A stretch of DNA of 64,000 nt from Ensifer sp. PDNC004 (GTDB lineage: Bacteria > Pseudomonadota > Alphaproteobacteria > Rhizobiales > Rhizobiaceae). The stretch covers positions 1,364,001 to 1,428,000 of the forward strand of contig NZ_CP070352.1 of the NCBI RefSeq assembly GCF_016919405.1, given 5' to 3'. The translations under genes were made by a program, and so were the position numbers. The notes below the pieces were generated by a model, which was not told where the DNA came from, did no database searches, and was given only the letters and a program-made list of their open reading frames with translations. Shown here in pieces: positions 18,240 to 27,022 of this stretch. How positions within the stretch are numbered: position 1 is the stretch's first letter; the number at the start of each line of letters is the position of its first letter.

Positions 18240-19265
18240 ATGAAGAAATTTATCGCCGCAGCGCTTGGCGCTGTCGCAACCATTGCTATTTCCGCTTCTG
18301 TCGCCAATGCCGAGACTTTCAAGATCGGCCTGTCCAACGGCTGGGTCGGCAGCGAATGGCGCACGCAGATGATCGACGAGGCCAAGGAGGCCGCGGCGAA
18401 GTGGAAGGAGAAGGGCGTCGATGTCGAAGTCTCCGTCCAGAGCGCCAATGTCGACGTGCCCGGCCAGATCGCGCATGTGCGCAACTTCATCGCCGAGGGC
18501 GTCAACGCCATCATCATCAACCCCAACAGCCCGACGGCCTTCGATCCGATCTTCGCCCAGGCGAAGGAAGCCGGCATCCTGGTGATCGCGACGGACGCCG
18601 AGGTTTCCTCGCCGGATGCGACCTATGTCGGCATCGACCAGACGGCCTGGGGTGCGGCCGGCGCCAAGTGGCTCGCCGATACGCTCGGCGGCAAGGGCAA
18701 GGTGGTCGCCATCAACGGCGTTGCCGGCCACCCGGCCAACGAGATGCGCGTTGCCGGCTACAAGAGTGTCTTCAAGGACTATCCGGATCTGCAGGTGGTC
18801 AACGAGGTCAACGCCAACTGGGATCAGGCCCAGGGCCAGCAGGCGATGCAGAACATCCTTGCGACCTATCCTGACATCAACGGCGTCGTCGTGCAGGATG
18901 GCATGGCGGCGGGTGCCTGGAAGTCGATCATGGATGCGGGCAAGACCAGCCAGATCGCCGCGACCGGCGAAATCCGCAAGGACTTCATCGATCTCTGGAG
19001 CAAGGACAAGCTGAATTCCGGCGCGACCGTCAACCCGCCCGGCGTCATGGCAAGCGCGCTCAACGTCGCGGTGCTGATGCTGCAGGGCAAGGAACTGAAG
19101 GAGCCGGCAACGGCCGGTCAGTACAAGAACGCCATGTATCTGCCGATCCCGTTCATCGACTCGAAGAACCTTGGCGACGCTGCCAAGCAGCTCGACGGCA
19201 AGCCGGGCTACTACTCCTACACCAACGCGCTTTCGATCGACGACGCCACGGCGTTGTTCAAGTAA
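18240..19265 (+). CDS. CUT2 sugar ABC transporter, periplasmic binding protein
   Basis: Periplasmic sugar-binding protein of 341 residues in the ribose/galactose (type 1 fold) family. A signal peptide ends at about 23 (ASVANA|ETFKIG). Family features are the IGLSNGWVGSEWRTQMIDE start, the IIINPNSPTAFDPI and GILVIATDAEV strands, and GKVVAINGVAGHPANEMR. ATG at 18240 has GGGAGG seven bases before it. It is the first gene of binding protein, ATPase, permease, permease, LacI, Gfo/Idh. A stem-loop follows (19278-19304) before the ATPase gene. The sugar is not predictable from sequence; a cyclitol or rare monosaccharide is possible given the downstream dehydrogenase. Confidence 0.9.
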   Translation: MKKFIAAALGAVATIAISASVANAETFKIGLSNGWVGSEWRTQMIDEAKEAAAKWKEKGVDVEVSVQSANVDVPGQIAHVRNFIAEGVNAIIINPNSPTAFDPIFAQAKEAGILVIATDAEVSSPDATYVGIDQTAWGAAGAKWLADTLGGKGKVVAINGVAGHPANEMRVAGYKSVFKDYPDLQVVNEVNANWDQAQGQQAMQNILATYPDINGVVVQDGMAAGAWKSIMDAGKTSQIAATGEIRKDFIDLWSKDKLNSGATVNPPGVMASALNVAVLMLQGKELKEPATAGQYKNAMYLPIPFIDSKNLGDAAKQLDGKPGYYSYTNALSIDDATALFK

Positions 19266-19277
19266 GCACGGTTTCGT

Positions 19278-19304
19278 CGGGCGGCTCCTGTCTTGAGCCG
19301 TCCG
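19278..19304 (+). other. Intercistronic stem-loop after binding-protein gene
   Basis: CGGGCGGCTC (19278-19287), loop CTGTCTT, GAGCCGTCCG (19295-19304); ten pairs with one G-U. There is no T-run, so it is more likely an mRNA 3'-end stabiliser or attenuator that keeps binding-protein transcript in excess over the transporter genes than a full terminator. Confidence 0.5.
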
Positions 19305-19424
19305 GCGACCGTTGCCGCCGATGGCGAACAAGGCCGATCGGCGTGAAGGAGCGCTGCAGTGGAGCCTGTCCCGAGACACGGGCATCCCTGATGATGCGGC
19401 AAACAACCAAGTGGACGACAGCCG

Positions 19425-20930
19425 ATGTCGAAACTGAGACTGAACGGCGTGAGCAAGGCTTACGGCGCAACGCTGGCGCTACGCCGCGGTGATCTCGAGA
19501 TCGCCGCCGGCGAGGTGCATGTGCTGATGGGCTCCAACGGCTCCGGCAAGAGCACGCTCTGCAAGATCATTGCCGGCAGCGTGCGACCCGACAGCGGCCA
19601 GATCTTGATCAACGACAAGGCCGTGACGATCACCGGGCCGCAGGCCGCGCGCGCCGCCGGCATCGGCATCTTCTACCAGGAACTCAGCCTCGCCAGCCAC
19701 CGGTCGGTCGAGGAGAACATCTGCCTTTCCGCCCTGCCGGTGAAGGCGGGCCTCTTCATTGACCGGCAGGCTCTCAAGGCCCGCGCGGCGCGCTACATCG
19801 CACTCTTTTCTGAGGTCGCTGGCGAAGGATTTTATGCGGAGACGCTGGTCGGCAACTTGCGCGCCGACCAGCGGCAACTGGTCGAAATCATGAAGGCGCT
19901 CGCCAGCGAAGCGCCGATCCTGATCTTCGACGAACCGACCTCGGCGCTCGACCGCGCTCAGGTCGATCGCTTTTTCGAGATCCTGCGCGATCTGAAGGCG
20001 CAGGGGCGCGGCATCATTTTTATCTCCCACCGCATGGACGAAATCACCGCGATCGGCGATCGCGTCACGATCATCCGCGATGGCGAAACCATCGAGACGC
20101 TCAAGCTCTCCGAGACCGATCCGGCAACGGTCATCCGGCTGATGGTCGGCGGCGCCAGCGACATGCCGGCGGCGCGATCCTCGGCGCCGGCAGTGGTGGA
20201 AATCGGGGCACAAGCGGCAATCTCGGTTCGCAACCTCGCGGGCAAGGGCTTTCGCGATGTCAGCTTCGAGGTTGCAAAGGGCGAGATCCTCGGCCTCGGC
20301 GGCCTGCACGGCCAGGGGCAGTCGGCGCTGCTGCGGGCGATATTCGGCGCAGGCACCGTCACATCCGGCGCGGTGACGATCGGTGGCCAACGCTACGAAG
20401 CCAAAAGCCCGCGTGACGCCATCCGCCGCGGCTGCGCCTATGTCTCCGGCGACCGCGGTCGCGACGGCGTCATCAGCGGCCGTCCGATCATCGAGAACGT
20501 CACGCCGATCCATTATCTGCGCGACCGGCTGATGCTTGCGCGACCCTCAAGCCTTCGGGACAAGGCGATGCCGGCGCTGGAAGCGATGCACACCAAGTTT
20601 GCGAGCCTCTTCCATCCGATCAATTCGCTCTCCGGCGGCAACCAGCAGAAGGTGATCATCGCCCGCTGGCTGATCGATCGTCCCGATGTGCTGCTGCTCG
20701 ACGATCCGACCAAGGGCATCGACCTCCAGGCCAAGGCCGATCTCTTTGCACTCATCCGGCAGCTTGCGGCCGAGGGTCTCGGCATCCTGCTCTATTCGTC
20801 CGAGGACGCCGAACTGCTCGGTAATGCCAACCGCATCCTCGTCTTCAACGGCGGCTCGGTGACGCGTGAACTGACCGGCGTCGATCGCACCCGCTACAAT
20901 CTCTACCAGGCTGCATACGAGGCCGCATGA
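19425..20930 (+). CDS. CUT2 sugar ABC transporter ATPase (double domain)
   Basis: Cytosolic ATPase of 501 residues with two tandem nucleotide-binding domains, as in RbsA/XylG. The first has Walker A GSNGSGKST, a Q-loop YQELSLA and Walker B ILIFDEPTSALD. The second has a degenerate Walker A region (GLHGQGQSALL), the classic signature LSGGNQQK and Walker B VLLLDDPTKGID. The first domain's signature is altered (LRADQRQLVE), which is normal in this family. The stop overlaps the permease start (ATGA at 20927-20930), so the two are translationally coupled. Confidence 0.94.
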   Translation: MSKLRLNGVSKAYGATLALRRGDLEIAAGEVHVLMGSNGSGKSTLCKIIAGSVRPDSGQILINDKAVTITGPQAARAAGIGIFYQELSLASHRSVEENICLSALPVKAGLFIDRQALKARAARYIALFSEVAGEGFYAETLVGNLRADQRQLVEIMKALASEAPILIFDEPTSALDRAQVDRFFEILRDLKAQGRGIIFISHRMDEITAIGDRVTIIRDGETIETLKLSETDPATVIRLMVGGASDMPAARSSAPAVVEIGAQAAISVRNLAGKGFRDVSFEVAKGEILGLGGLHGQGQSALLRAIFGAGTVTSGAVTIGGQRYEAKSPRDAIRRGCAYVSGDRGRDGVISGRPIIENVTPIHYLRDRLMLARPSSLRDKAMPALEAMHTKFASLFHPINSLSGGNQQKVIIARWLIDRPDVLLLDDPTKGIDLQAKADLFALIRQLAAEGLGILLYSSEDAELLGNANRILVFNGGSVTRELTGVDRTRYNLYQAAYEAA

Positions 20931-21922
20931 TGACATCGATCGCCACAGACATTTCTACGCCAAGGAGCGGTGGCCTGCGCTCCTGGCTCGAGCGTTACCC
21001 GTTCCTGCCGGCGCTGGTCATCCTCATCGCGCTTCTGGCGCTGAACGGCCTCTTTTCGCCCAACAGCCTCAGCTTCCGCTCTCTAGCGGGCCTGCTCAGC
21101 ACCTACATGGCGCTGGTCATGCTCGCGATCGCCCAGACCTATGTCGTCTCCGCCGGCGACATCGACCTTTCCGCCGGTGCGACGCTGTCGCTGGTCAATG
21201 TCGCAATCGTCGTGCTGATGGAGCGCTGGGGCGGCGGCGCAGGCGCGGTACTGCTTGCGCTGACGCTTGGGCTCCTCATCGGTCTTGCCTGCGGGCTGGT
21301 CAACGGACTGGTCGTTGCGGCCCTTCGGCTGCAGGCGATCGTCGCAACCTTTGCGACCAGCATCTTCTTCACCGGCCTGGCGCTCTATGTCATGCCCGTC
21401 GCCGGCACGCCGGCGCCGACAATCTTCTGGCGCACCTATGGCGGACGGCTGCTCGGCCTGCCCTTCGTCTTCTACGTGCTCGCGGCCCTCGCGATCCTGC
21501 TCTTTCTGTTGTCGCGCACCCGCATCGTCACTGAACTTCTGGCCGTTGGCGACGACCAGCAGGCGGCCTATCAGACGGGGCTTCCGGTCGTCGCGGTCCG
21601 CATCAAGGGCTACCTGCTTTGCGGCCTGTTCTCTGCCCTCGCCGCCTTCTGCCTGACGGGCGATACGGCGAGCGGCGATCCGCTCGTCGGCGGCAAGATG
21701 ACGCTCTATAGCGTCGCCGCCGTCGTGCTCGGCGGCAGTGCGCTTGCCGGGGGCTGGACGACGGTGGTCGGCTCGCTCCTCGGCGCGCTGACGATCGGCC
21801 TCGTCAATTCGCTGGTCTTCTTCATGGGCACGCCGTCGGAATGGCAGAACTTCGTCCAGGGCCTCGCCATTCTGATCGTCCTGATGGCGGGCGTGCTCGC
21901 CGGCCGGAGGGCACGCGTATGA
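20927..21922 (+). CDS. CUT2 sugar ABC transporter permease 1
   Basis: Inner-membrane permease of 331 residues, BPD_transp_2 (RbsC-like) family, with eight to ten hydrophobic segments and the cytoplasmic-loop motif around AVGDDQQAAYQTGLPV. SAGDIDLSAGATLSL is the family's hallmark near the N-terminal third. It overlaps the ATPase stop by four bases and the next permease start by four (ATGA at 21919-21922), so the four transporter proteins come from one coupled message. It presumably pairs with the following permease as a heterodimer. Confidence 0.92.
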   Translation: MMTSIATDISTPRSGGLRSWLERYPFLPALVILIALLALNGLFSPNSLSFRSLAGLLSTYMALVMLAIAQTYVVSAGDIDLSAGATLSLVNVAIVVLMERWGGGAGAVLLALTLGLLIGLACGLVNGLVVAALRLQAIVATFATSIFFTGLALYVMPVAGTPAPTIFWRTYGGRLLGLPFVFYVLAALAILLFLLSRTRIVTELLAVGDDQQAAYQTGLPVVAVRIKGYLLCGLFSALAAFCLTGDTASGDPLVGGKMTLYSVAAVVLGGSALAGGWTTVVGSLLGALTIGLVNSLVFFMGTPSEWQNFVQGLAILIVLMAGVLAGRRARV

Positions 21923-22875
21923 GTTCGGTTTTCGCCTTCTTCAAACGGCCGCTGGTCGTGGCGCTCATCCTCATCGTCGCGCTGCTTGTTCTCGGCCAAA
22001 GCCTCTCGCCGGGCTTTGCCTCGGCCGACCAGATCCTGCGGCTCTTGATCGTCGCCTCGCTGCTCGGCATCGTCGCTGCCGGCCAGAATGTCGTCATTCT
22101 CGGCGGCCGCGAGGGCATCGATCTCTCCGTCGGCGGCGTCGTGTCGCTCTCGGCGATCATTGCTGGCAATGTCATGAACGGTGCCGATGGCGGCATCCTG
22201 CCGGCCGTGCTTGCCTGCCTCGCAGCCGGCGCCGTCTTCGGACTTTTGAACGGTCTCGGCGTCACGCTTCTGCGCATCCCGCCGCTGGTGATGACGCTCG
22301 GCATGCTCGGCGTGCTGCAGGGCCTCCTGGTGGTCATTCGCCAGGGCATCCCTTCGGGCCGCGCCGCGCCCGGCCTCTCCGCCTTCGTGACCCAGCCGAT
22401 TGCGCTCGGCATTCCCGGCATCATCTGGCTCTGGGTCGCGATCGGCCTGTTCATGGCCTTCATGCTGAACCGCACCGTCTTCGGTCATCGGATCTACGCG
22501 ATCGGCTCCAATGATCACGCGGCCTATATGGCCGGCGTGCCGGTTCGGCTCATGCGCATCGGTCTCTTCATGATCTCGGGCATGTTCGCCGCGATCGCCG
22601 GGCTCTGCCTGCTCGGTTACTCCGGCTCGTCCTTCGCCAATGTCGGCGAGCAATACATGCTCTCATCGATCATCGCCGTCGTCTTCGGCGGCACGTCGCT
22701 TGCCGGCGGCAAGGGCGGCTACACGGGCACCATGGCTGGCGCGCTGCTGCTTGTCATCCTTCAGGGCATCCTGACGACGGTGAACATCGACGAATCCGGG
22801 CGTCAGATGGTGTTCGGCGCCACCCTGCTACTGCTCATGCTGTTCTATGGCCGCGGGAGGGCGATGCGCGCATGA
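21919..22875 (+). CDS. CUT2 sugar ABC transporter permease 2
   Basis: Second RbsC-like permease, 318 residues, with the hallmark ILGGREGIDLSVGGVVSLS and the coupling motif AIGSNDHAAYMAGVPV. ATG at 21919 has GGAGG at 21906-21910 and overlaps the previous stop; a longer in-frame start lies inside the previous gene and is unlikely. Its stop overlaps the LacI start at 22872-22875. Two different permeases in one CUT2 operon are common. Confidence 0.92.
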   Translation: MSSVFAFFKRPLVVALILIVALLVLGQSLSPGFASADQILRLLIVASLLGIVAAGQNVVILGGREGIDLSVGGVVSLSAIIAGNVMNGADGGILPAVLACLAAGAVFGLLNGLGVTLLRIPPLVMTLGMLGVLQGLLVVIRQGIPSGRAAPGLSAFVTQPIALGIPGIIWLWVAIGLFMAFMLNRTVFGHRIYAIGSNDHAAYMAGVPVRLMRIGLFMISGMFAAIAGLCLLGYSGSSFANVGEQYMLSSIIAVVFGGTSLAGGKGGYTGTMAGALLLVILQGILTTVNIDESGRQMVFGATLLLLMLFYGRGRAMRA

Positions 22876-23891
22876 GCGAGCGGCCGAAGATCAAGGATAT
22901 CGCAGAACGCGCCGGAGTCTCGGTCGCGACCGTCTCGCGGGCGCTGAGCGGCTCGTCGCTGGTGACCGACGAGACACGCAAGCGCGTCAACGCGCTGGCG
23001 CGCGAGCTCAACTATCGCCCGAATGTCAGCGCCCGCAACTTGCGGACCCGCCGCTCCATGTCGGTGCTGCTCGTCGTGCGCGACGTCGGCAACCCCTTCT
23101 ATCTCGAAATCCTCAAGGGCGTGGAAGCGACGGCCCGTGAAGCCGGCTACGCCGTCCTCATGGGCAACACCGAGAACGACCCGGACCGCGAGGTCGAGTA
23201 TTTCAACATGCTTCGCGACGGCCATGCCGACGGCATGATCCTGATGACCGGCAAGCTGCCGCCACCGCAGCCGGGTGAAAGTGCCGATCTCTCGCATCTG
23301 CCTGTTGTTATCGCGCTGGAAATGATCGAGGGATCGGGTTTCCCGCATGTGCAGATCGACAATGTGGCCGCGGCTCAGACTGCGGTCGAACATCTGATCG
23401 CGCTCGGTCATCGCCGCATCGCCCATATCGCCGGTCCGCTGCCGGAGGTCATGGCGGTCCATCGCCGTGACGGCTACCGGGTCGCGATGAAGGCCGCCGG
23501 CCTTGATATTCCCGAGGGGTACGAGGTTCGCGGCGATTACCTGCTCGAAAGCGGCGAGGCCCGCGCCGCGGAGCTTTTCGCGCTGCCGGAACCGCCGACG
23601 GCGATCTTCGCCGCCAACGACGAGATGGCCTATGGCGCCATCCATGCGCTGCGGCGGCTCGGCCGCGATGTTCCGAGCGACGTCTCGGTCGTCGGCTTCG
23701 ACGATCTCTATCTCAGCAAAGCCTTCTATCCGCCGCTGACGACCGTCAGCCAGCCGCGCGCCGACATCGGCCGCACGGCGATGTCCCAGCTTCTCAACGT
23801 TCTCTCGGATGGCGACGTCGGCGCAGAGCCGGCCATCGTCCTGCCGACGACGCTCAACATCCGTGGCAGCACCGCACCGCCGCGAAAATAG
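22872..23891 (+). CDS. LacI-family repressor of the CUT2 operon
   Basis: Regulator of 339 residues. The N-terminal helix-turn-helix and hinge helix are clear (IKDIAERAGVSVATVSRALSG, then NYRPNVSARNLRTRRS), followed by a type 1 periplasmic-binding fold (about 62-335) that would bind the sugar or its derivative. It is translationally coupled to the last permease gene by ATGA. Co-transcription with the transporter implies autoregulation through the operator at 18185-18198, which is inference. Confidence 0.93.
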   Translation: MSERPKIKDIAERAGVSVATVSRALSGSSLVTDETRKRVNALARELNYRPNVSARNLRTRRSMSVLLVVRDVGNPFYLEILKGVEATAREAGYAVLMGNTENDPDREVEYFNMLRDGHADGMILMTGKLPPPQPGESADLSHLPVVIALEMIEGSGFPHVQIDNVAAAQTAVEHLIALGHRRIAHIAGPLPEVMAVHRRDGYRVAMKAAGLDIPEGYEVRGDYLLESGEARAAELFALPEPPTAIFAANDEMAYGAIHALRRLGRDVPSDVSVVGFDDLYLSKAFYPPLTTVSQPRADIGRTAMSQLLNVLSDGDVGAEPAIVLPTTLNIRGSTAPPRK

Positions 23892-23969
23892 CCGGAGCGG
23901 GATGAACGCACGTGGTTTCCGCACGTCCCGCATCCCGCCGTTATCACACTCGATCAATGGGAGAAGAGA

Positions 23970-25214
23970 ATGACACAGCTACCGAAGCAGACGCTGCGCG
24001 TGGGTTTCGTCGGATCGGGCTTCATCGCCCATTTCCACCTGAAGTCGATGATCGGCGTGCGCAATGTCGAGGTCACCGGTGTCTTCAGCCGCAAGGCTGA
24101 AAACCGGGAGAAGTTTGCAAACGAAGTCGCGTCCCTCGGTCTCGGAACCTGCCGCACCCATGAAAGCCTGGAAGCGCTGCTGAGCGCCGACGATGTCGAC
24201 GCCGTCTGGATCCTCTCGCCCAACTACACCCGCATCGACGTCATGCGTTCGCTGCACAAGGCGGTCAAGGACGGTCGCAGCAGGATCTTTGCCGTTGCCT
24301 GCGAAAAGCCGCTGGCGCGCACCGTCGCCGAAGCCCGCGAGATGGTGTCGCTTGCCGAAGATGCCGGCCTCAACCACGGTTATCTCGAAAACCAGGTTTT
24401 CTGCACGCCGGTGCTGCGCGGCAAGGAAATCATCTGGCGGCGTGCGGCGTCCACCACCGGCCGTCCCTATCTCGCGCGCGCGGCCGAGGAACATTCCGGC
24501 CCGCACGAGCCCTGGTTCTGGCAGGGCGACAAGCAGGGCGGCGGCGTGCTTTCGGACATGATGTGCCACAGTGTCGAGGTGGCGCGCTACCTGCTGACGG
24601 CACCCGGCGCACCGCGCAATTCGCTGAAGATCAAGGCGGTGAACGGCACGGTCGCCAATCTCAAATGGACGCGGCCGCACTATGCGGAGCAGCTGCGCAA
24701 CCGCTTCGGCAGCGAGGTCGATTATCGCAACCGGCCGTCCGAAGACTTCGCCCGCGCCACGGTGACGCTCGAAGATCAGGACGGCAACGAGCTGATGATC
24801 GAGGCGACCACCTCCTGGGCCTATGTCGGCGCTGGACTTCGCATCCAGCTCGAACTGCTCGGTCCGGAATATGCGCTCGAATACAATTCGCTCTCAACCG
24901 GCCTTAAGATCTTCATGTCGCGCGAGGTCAAGGGGTCCGAAGGCGAGGACCTCGTCGAGAAGCAGAACGCCGAACAGGGCCTGATGCCGGTGCTCGAGGA
25001 CGAGGCCGGCGTCTATGGCTACACGGATGAGAACCGCCATATGGTGGAGTGCTTCCGCAAGGGCGAAAAGCCGCTCGAGACCTTCGAGGACGGGCTTGCC
25101 GTCGTCGAGATGCTGATGGGCCTTTACCGGTCGGCAGAAATCAATGCGACGCTCAACTTCCCGGCGCCGGAACTGGAACATTACGTGCCGGTCGTGGCAC
25201 GCCGGGGTGCCTGA
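23970..25214 (+). CDS. Gfo/Idh/MocA-family oxidoreductase
   Basis: NAD(P)-dependent sugar or cyclitol dehydrogenase candidate, 414 residues. The Rossmann start is RVGFVGSGFIAHFH (10-23) and the family lysine is in VACEKPLA. HSVEVARYLL is the usual helix after the catalytic His region, and the C-terminal beta-sheet domain starts after about 150. ATG at 23970 has GGGAG. It follows the LacI gene by 78 bases on the same strand and is the only enzyme next to the transporter, so it is likely the first catabolic step for the imported sugar. It is longer than typical inositol dehydrogenases (about 330-350). Confidence 0.9.
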   Translation: MTQLPKQTLRVGFVGSGFIAHFHLKSMIGVRNVEVTGVFSRKAENREKFANEVASLGLGTCRTHESLEALLSADDVDAVWILSPNYTRIDVMRSLHKAVKDGRSRIFAVACEKPLARTVAEAREMVSLAEDAGLNHGYLENQVFCTPVLRGKEIIWRRAASTTGRPYLARAAEEHSGPHEPWFWQGDKQGGGVLSDMMCHSVEVARYLLTAPGAPRNSLKIKAVNGTVANLKWTRPHYAEQLRNRFGSEVDYRNRPSEDFARATVTLEDQDGNELMIEATTSWAYVGAGLRIQLELLGPEYALEYNSLSTGLKIFMSREVKGSEGEDLVEKQNAEQGLMPVLEDEAGVYGYTDENRHMVECFRKGEKPLETFEDGLAVVEMLMGLYRSAEINATLNFPAPELEHYVPVVARRGA

Positions 25215-25382
25215 CGACTGATGCTCGGCGCCCGCGCGATCGGGGCGGTGGGCCGAGTTTGCGGAGCAATTGGGCGGCGGAGGCGATGACCGTCTTCGCC
25301 GCCCCGCCAGCAACGAGGGCCGCCGGCGTACAGCTGTGCGCGTAGAGCCCCCAAAATTATACGCTTTCCTCCATGATCCCGG

Positions 25383-25396
25383 TTGACGGGGATCAA
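25383..25396 (+). promoter_or_regulatory. FixK/FNR-type box upstream of universal stress protein
   Basis: TTGAC-GGGG-ATCAA matches the rhizobial FixK/FnrN and FNR consensus TTGAT-N4-ATCAA at nine of ten positions. Its centre lies about 74 bases before the ATG at 25463. A class II promoter would then start near 25431, leaving a leader of about 30 bases. Low-oxygen induction of the stress protein is the natural reading. Confidence 0.65.
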
Positions 25397-25462
25397 TGTC
25401 GCCGCGCGCGCATCTGCCTAGGCTCACCCAGTCCTTAGGTCCGGTCGCGAGGAGGAAACGCG

Positions 25463-26299
25463 ATGACATACAAGACCATTCTCGCCGTCGTCGGCGTCGA
25501 TCATTCTGCAGACGATCTGCGTGCCGCGGCACAGGTCTGCGCCTCGGCAAACGCTCACCTCTGCCTGTTGATCGTCAAGCTCGCCGCTTCTCCACCGATC
25601 GGCGATTTTGCCGCCGCCATCTCGATTGACTGGCTGAACGAACGTCAGCGCGAAGTCGACAAGCTCGAATCCTGCGTGGCGCGTGCAACCGACATTCTCA
25701 CCCGGGAAGGCATCTCGTTCAGCGTCGAGACGAAATACACCGAAGCCGCCTGGGCGGATGACGAGATCGGCGAGCGCGCCCGCTATGCCGACCTGACGCT
25801 GGTCGGCGACGGCCTGATGCTGGACCCGGAGCTACGGTCGCGCACCATCGACGGGACGCTGTTCAACTCCGCCCGACCGGTCCTCGTCCTGCCCAAGGGC
25901 AAGCCGGCGCGGCTTGATCCGAAGACGGTCGTGCTTGCCTGGAACTCCCGGCTGGAAGCGGCCCGTGCCGTGCGTGAAGCGCTCGACCTTCTGAAGGGGG
26001 CCAGGACCGTGCACGTGACGATGGTCGACCCGCGTTCGGCCTATGGCAAGAACGGCGAGGAACCGGGCGCCGATATTGCCGGTTACCTTGCCCGGCACGG
26101 CGTTTCGGTTTCCGTCGAGCGGCTGCCGAGCGGCGGGCATAGGGTCGATGACGTGATCAATCGGTTCGCTTCCGACGTGGCGGCCGATCTGATCGTCATG
26201 GGCGCCTATGGCCACTCCAGAATGCGCGAACGCGTCTTTGGCGGGGTCACCCGCTCGATGCTCGAAAACGCCGTGGTTCCCGTGCTCATGGCCCATTGA
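25463..26299 (+). CDS. Universal stress protein (tandem UspA)
   Basis: Cytosolic stress protein of 278 residues made of two UspA-like domains. The C-terminal domain carries the ATP-binding pattern GAYGHSRMRERVFGGVT (G-x2-G-x9-G-ST type); the N-terminal domain lacks it. The start ATG 25463 has a strong GAGGAGG. A FixK/FNR-like box upstream suggests activation at low oxygen, as for many USP genes in alphaproteobacteria. It converges with a PNPOx-like gene, and a hairpin lies between the two stops. Confidence 0.92.
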   Translation: MTYKTILAVVGVDHSADDLRAAAQVCASANAHLCLLIVKLAASPPIGDFAAAISIDWLNERQREVDKLESCVARATDILTREGISFSVETKYTEAAWADDEIGERARYADLTLVGDGLMLDPELRSRTIDGTLFNSARPVLVLPKGKPARLDPKTVVLAWNSRLEAARAVREALDLLKGARTVHVTMVDPRSAYGKNGEEPGADIAGYLARHGVSVSVERLPSGGHRVDDVINRFASDVAADLIVMGAYGHSRMRERVFGGVTRSMLENAVVPVLMAH

Positions 26300-26311
26300 T
26301 CGGCAGGGCCG

Positions 26312-26337
26312 GGCGCGCAGCGATCTAACTGCGCGCC
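26312..26337. terminator. Stem-loop between convergent stress-protein and PNPOx-like genes
   Basis: GGCGCGCAG (26312-26320), an eight-base loop, CTGCGCGCC (26329-26337). Perfect 9-bp stem, no T-run on either strand; likely a shared 3' end. Confidence 0.45.
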
Positions 26338-26345
26338 GACGGCCG

Positions 26346-26795
26346 TCAACCCACGGACGCTGCCCGTCCGGTCACCTCGTCGATCTCGATTTCGAAGAAG
26401 AGATGCGGCGAGGCGCCGGCAATCACCTGGTCGCCAGGCTTCAGGCCGCCCGGTTCCCACCAGTTCACGCGCTGTTCGAGAAACGCCCAGGCGTTCAAGC
26501 GCTCTCGGTGCCATTGTTTCGTATCCGGCAGTTCCTGATAGCGGCCGTAGATGACGACACTTCGCCAGGCCTGCCGGTCCGTTACCGTGTCCAGCTGAAT
26601 GCAGACACGGGGATTGGCTCGCATCCAGTCGATCTTCTGTCCGGGCATCGAAAACCCGTAGAGCCTGTTGGCGGCAAAAGCATACTGGACGGGGACGACA
26701 TAGGGCCGACCATCCCGGGCGCATCCAAGACGAGCGATATGGTTCTCGGCGACGAGGTCGATGCATTCCTGCCGCGACATTTCCCTGATCAACAT
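26346..26795 (-). CDS. PNPOx-like flavin/split-barrel protein
   Basis: Protein of 149 residues with the pyridoxamine 5'-phosphate oxidase-like split-barrel fold: MSRQECIDLVAENHIARLGC, DGRPYVVPVQYAF, a buried strand RLYGFSM and the RSVVIYGRYQEL strand. These small proteins bind FMN, F420-like cofactors or haem; the cofactor cannot be decided here. ATG at 26795 is chosen because AAGGAGAG precedes it; the in-frame ATG at 26825 has none. A second, weaker FixK-like box (26858-26871) lies just upstream, and the gene faces the FixK-boxed stress protein, so both may belong to a micro-oxic response. Confidence 0.85.
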   Translation of the reverse strand: MLIREMSRQECIDLVAENHIARLGCARDGRPYVVPVQYAFAANRLYGFSMPGQKIDWMRANPRVCIQLDTVTDRQAWRSVVIYGRYQELPDTKQWHRERLNAWAFLEQRVNWWEPGGLKPGDQVIAGASPHLFFEIEIDEVTGRAASVG

Positions 26796-26857
26796 CAAAC
26801 TCTCCTTTTTAAAGAGGTCATCCAAGCATCAGTCTCTGCCGGTCAGACGGACCGGCA

Positions 26858-26871
26858 TTGATCTCGCTCAT
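26858..26871. promoter_or_regulatory. Weak FixK/FNR-like box in divergent promoter region
   Basis: TTGATCTCGCTCAT keeps TTGA-N6-TCA and matches seven of the eight core bases of the FNR/FixK palindrome. It sits between the PNPOx-like gene (start 26795, minus) and the transporter-like gene (start 27023, plus). I would not call it alone; the strong box 1.5 kb away makes it worth listing. Confidence 0.3.
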
Positions 26872-27022
26872 TTCGGACATAGGGCAAGAAAGCCGAAAAA
26901 ATTCTGGAGCGGGGGAATAAATCGCCCAGGGCTCCGTTTGCCCTCCCACGACATCAGCCTGATGGCTTCGTGCGGCGCGGTTGCCGCTTGCGAGCGTCGG
27001 CCAGCAAAAAGGGAGCGTAGCT

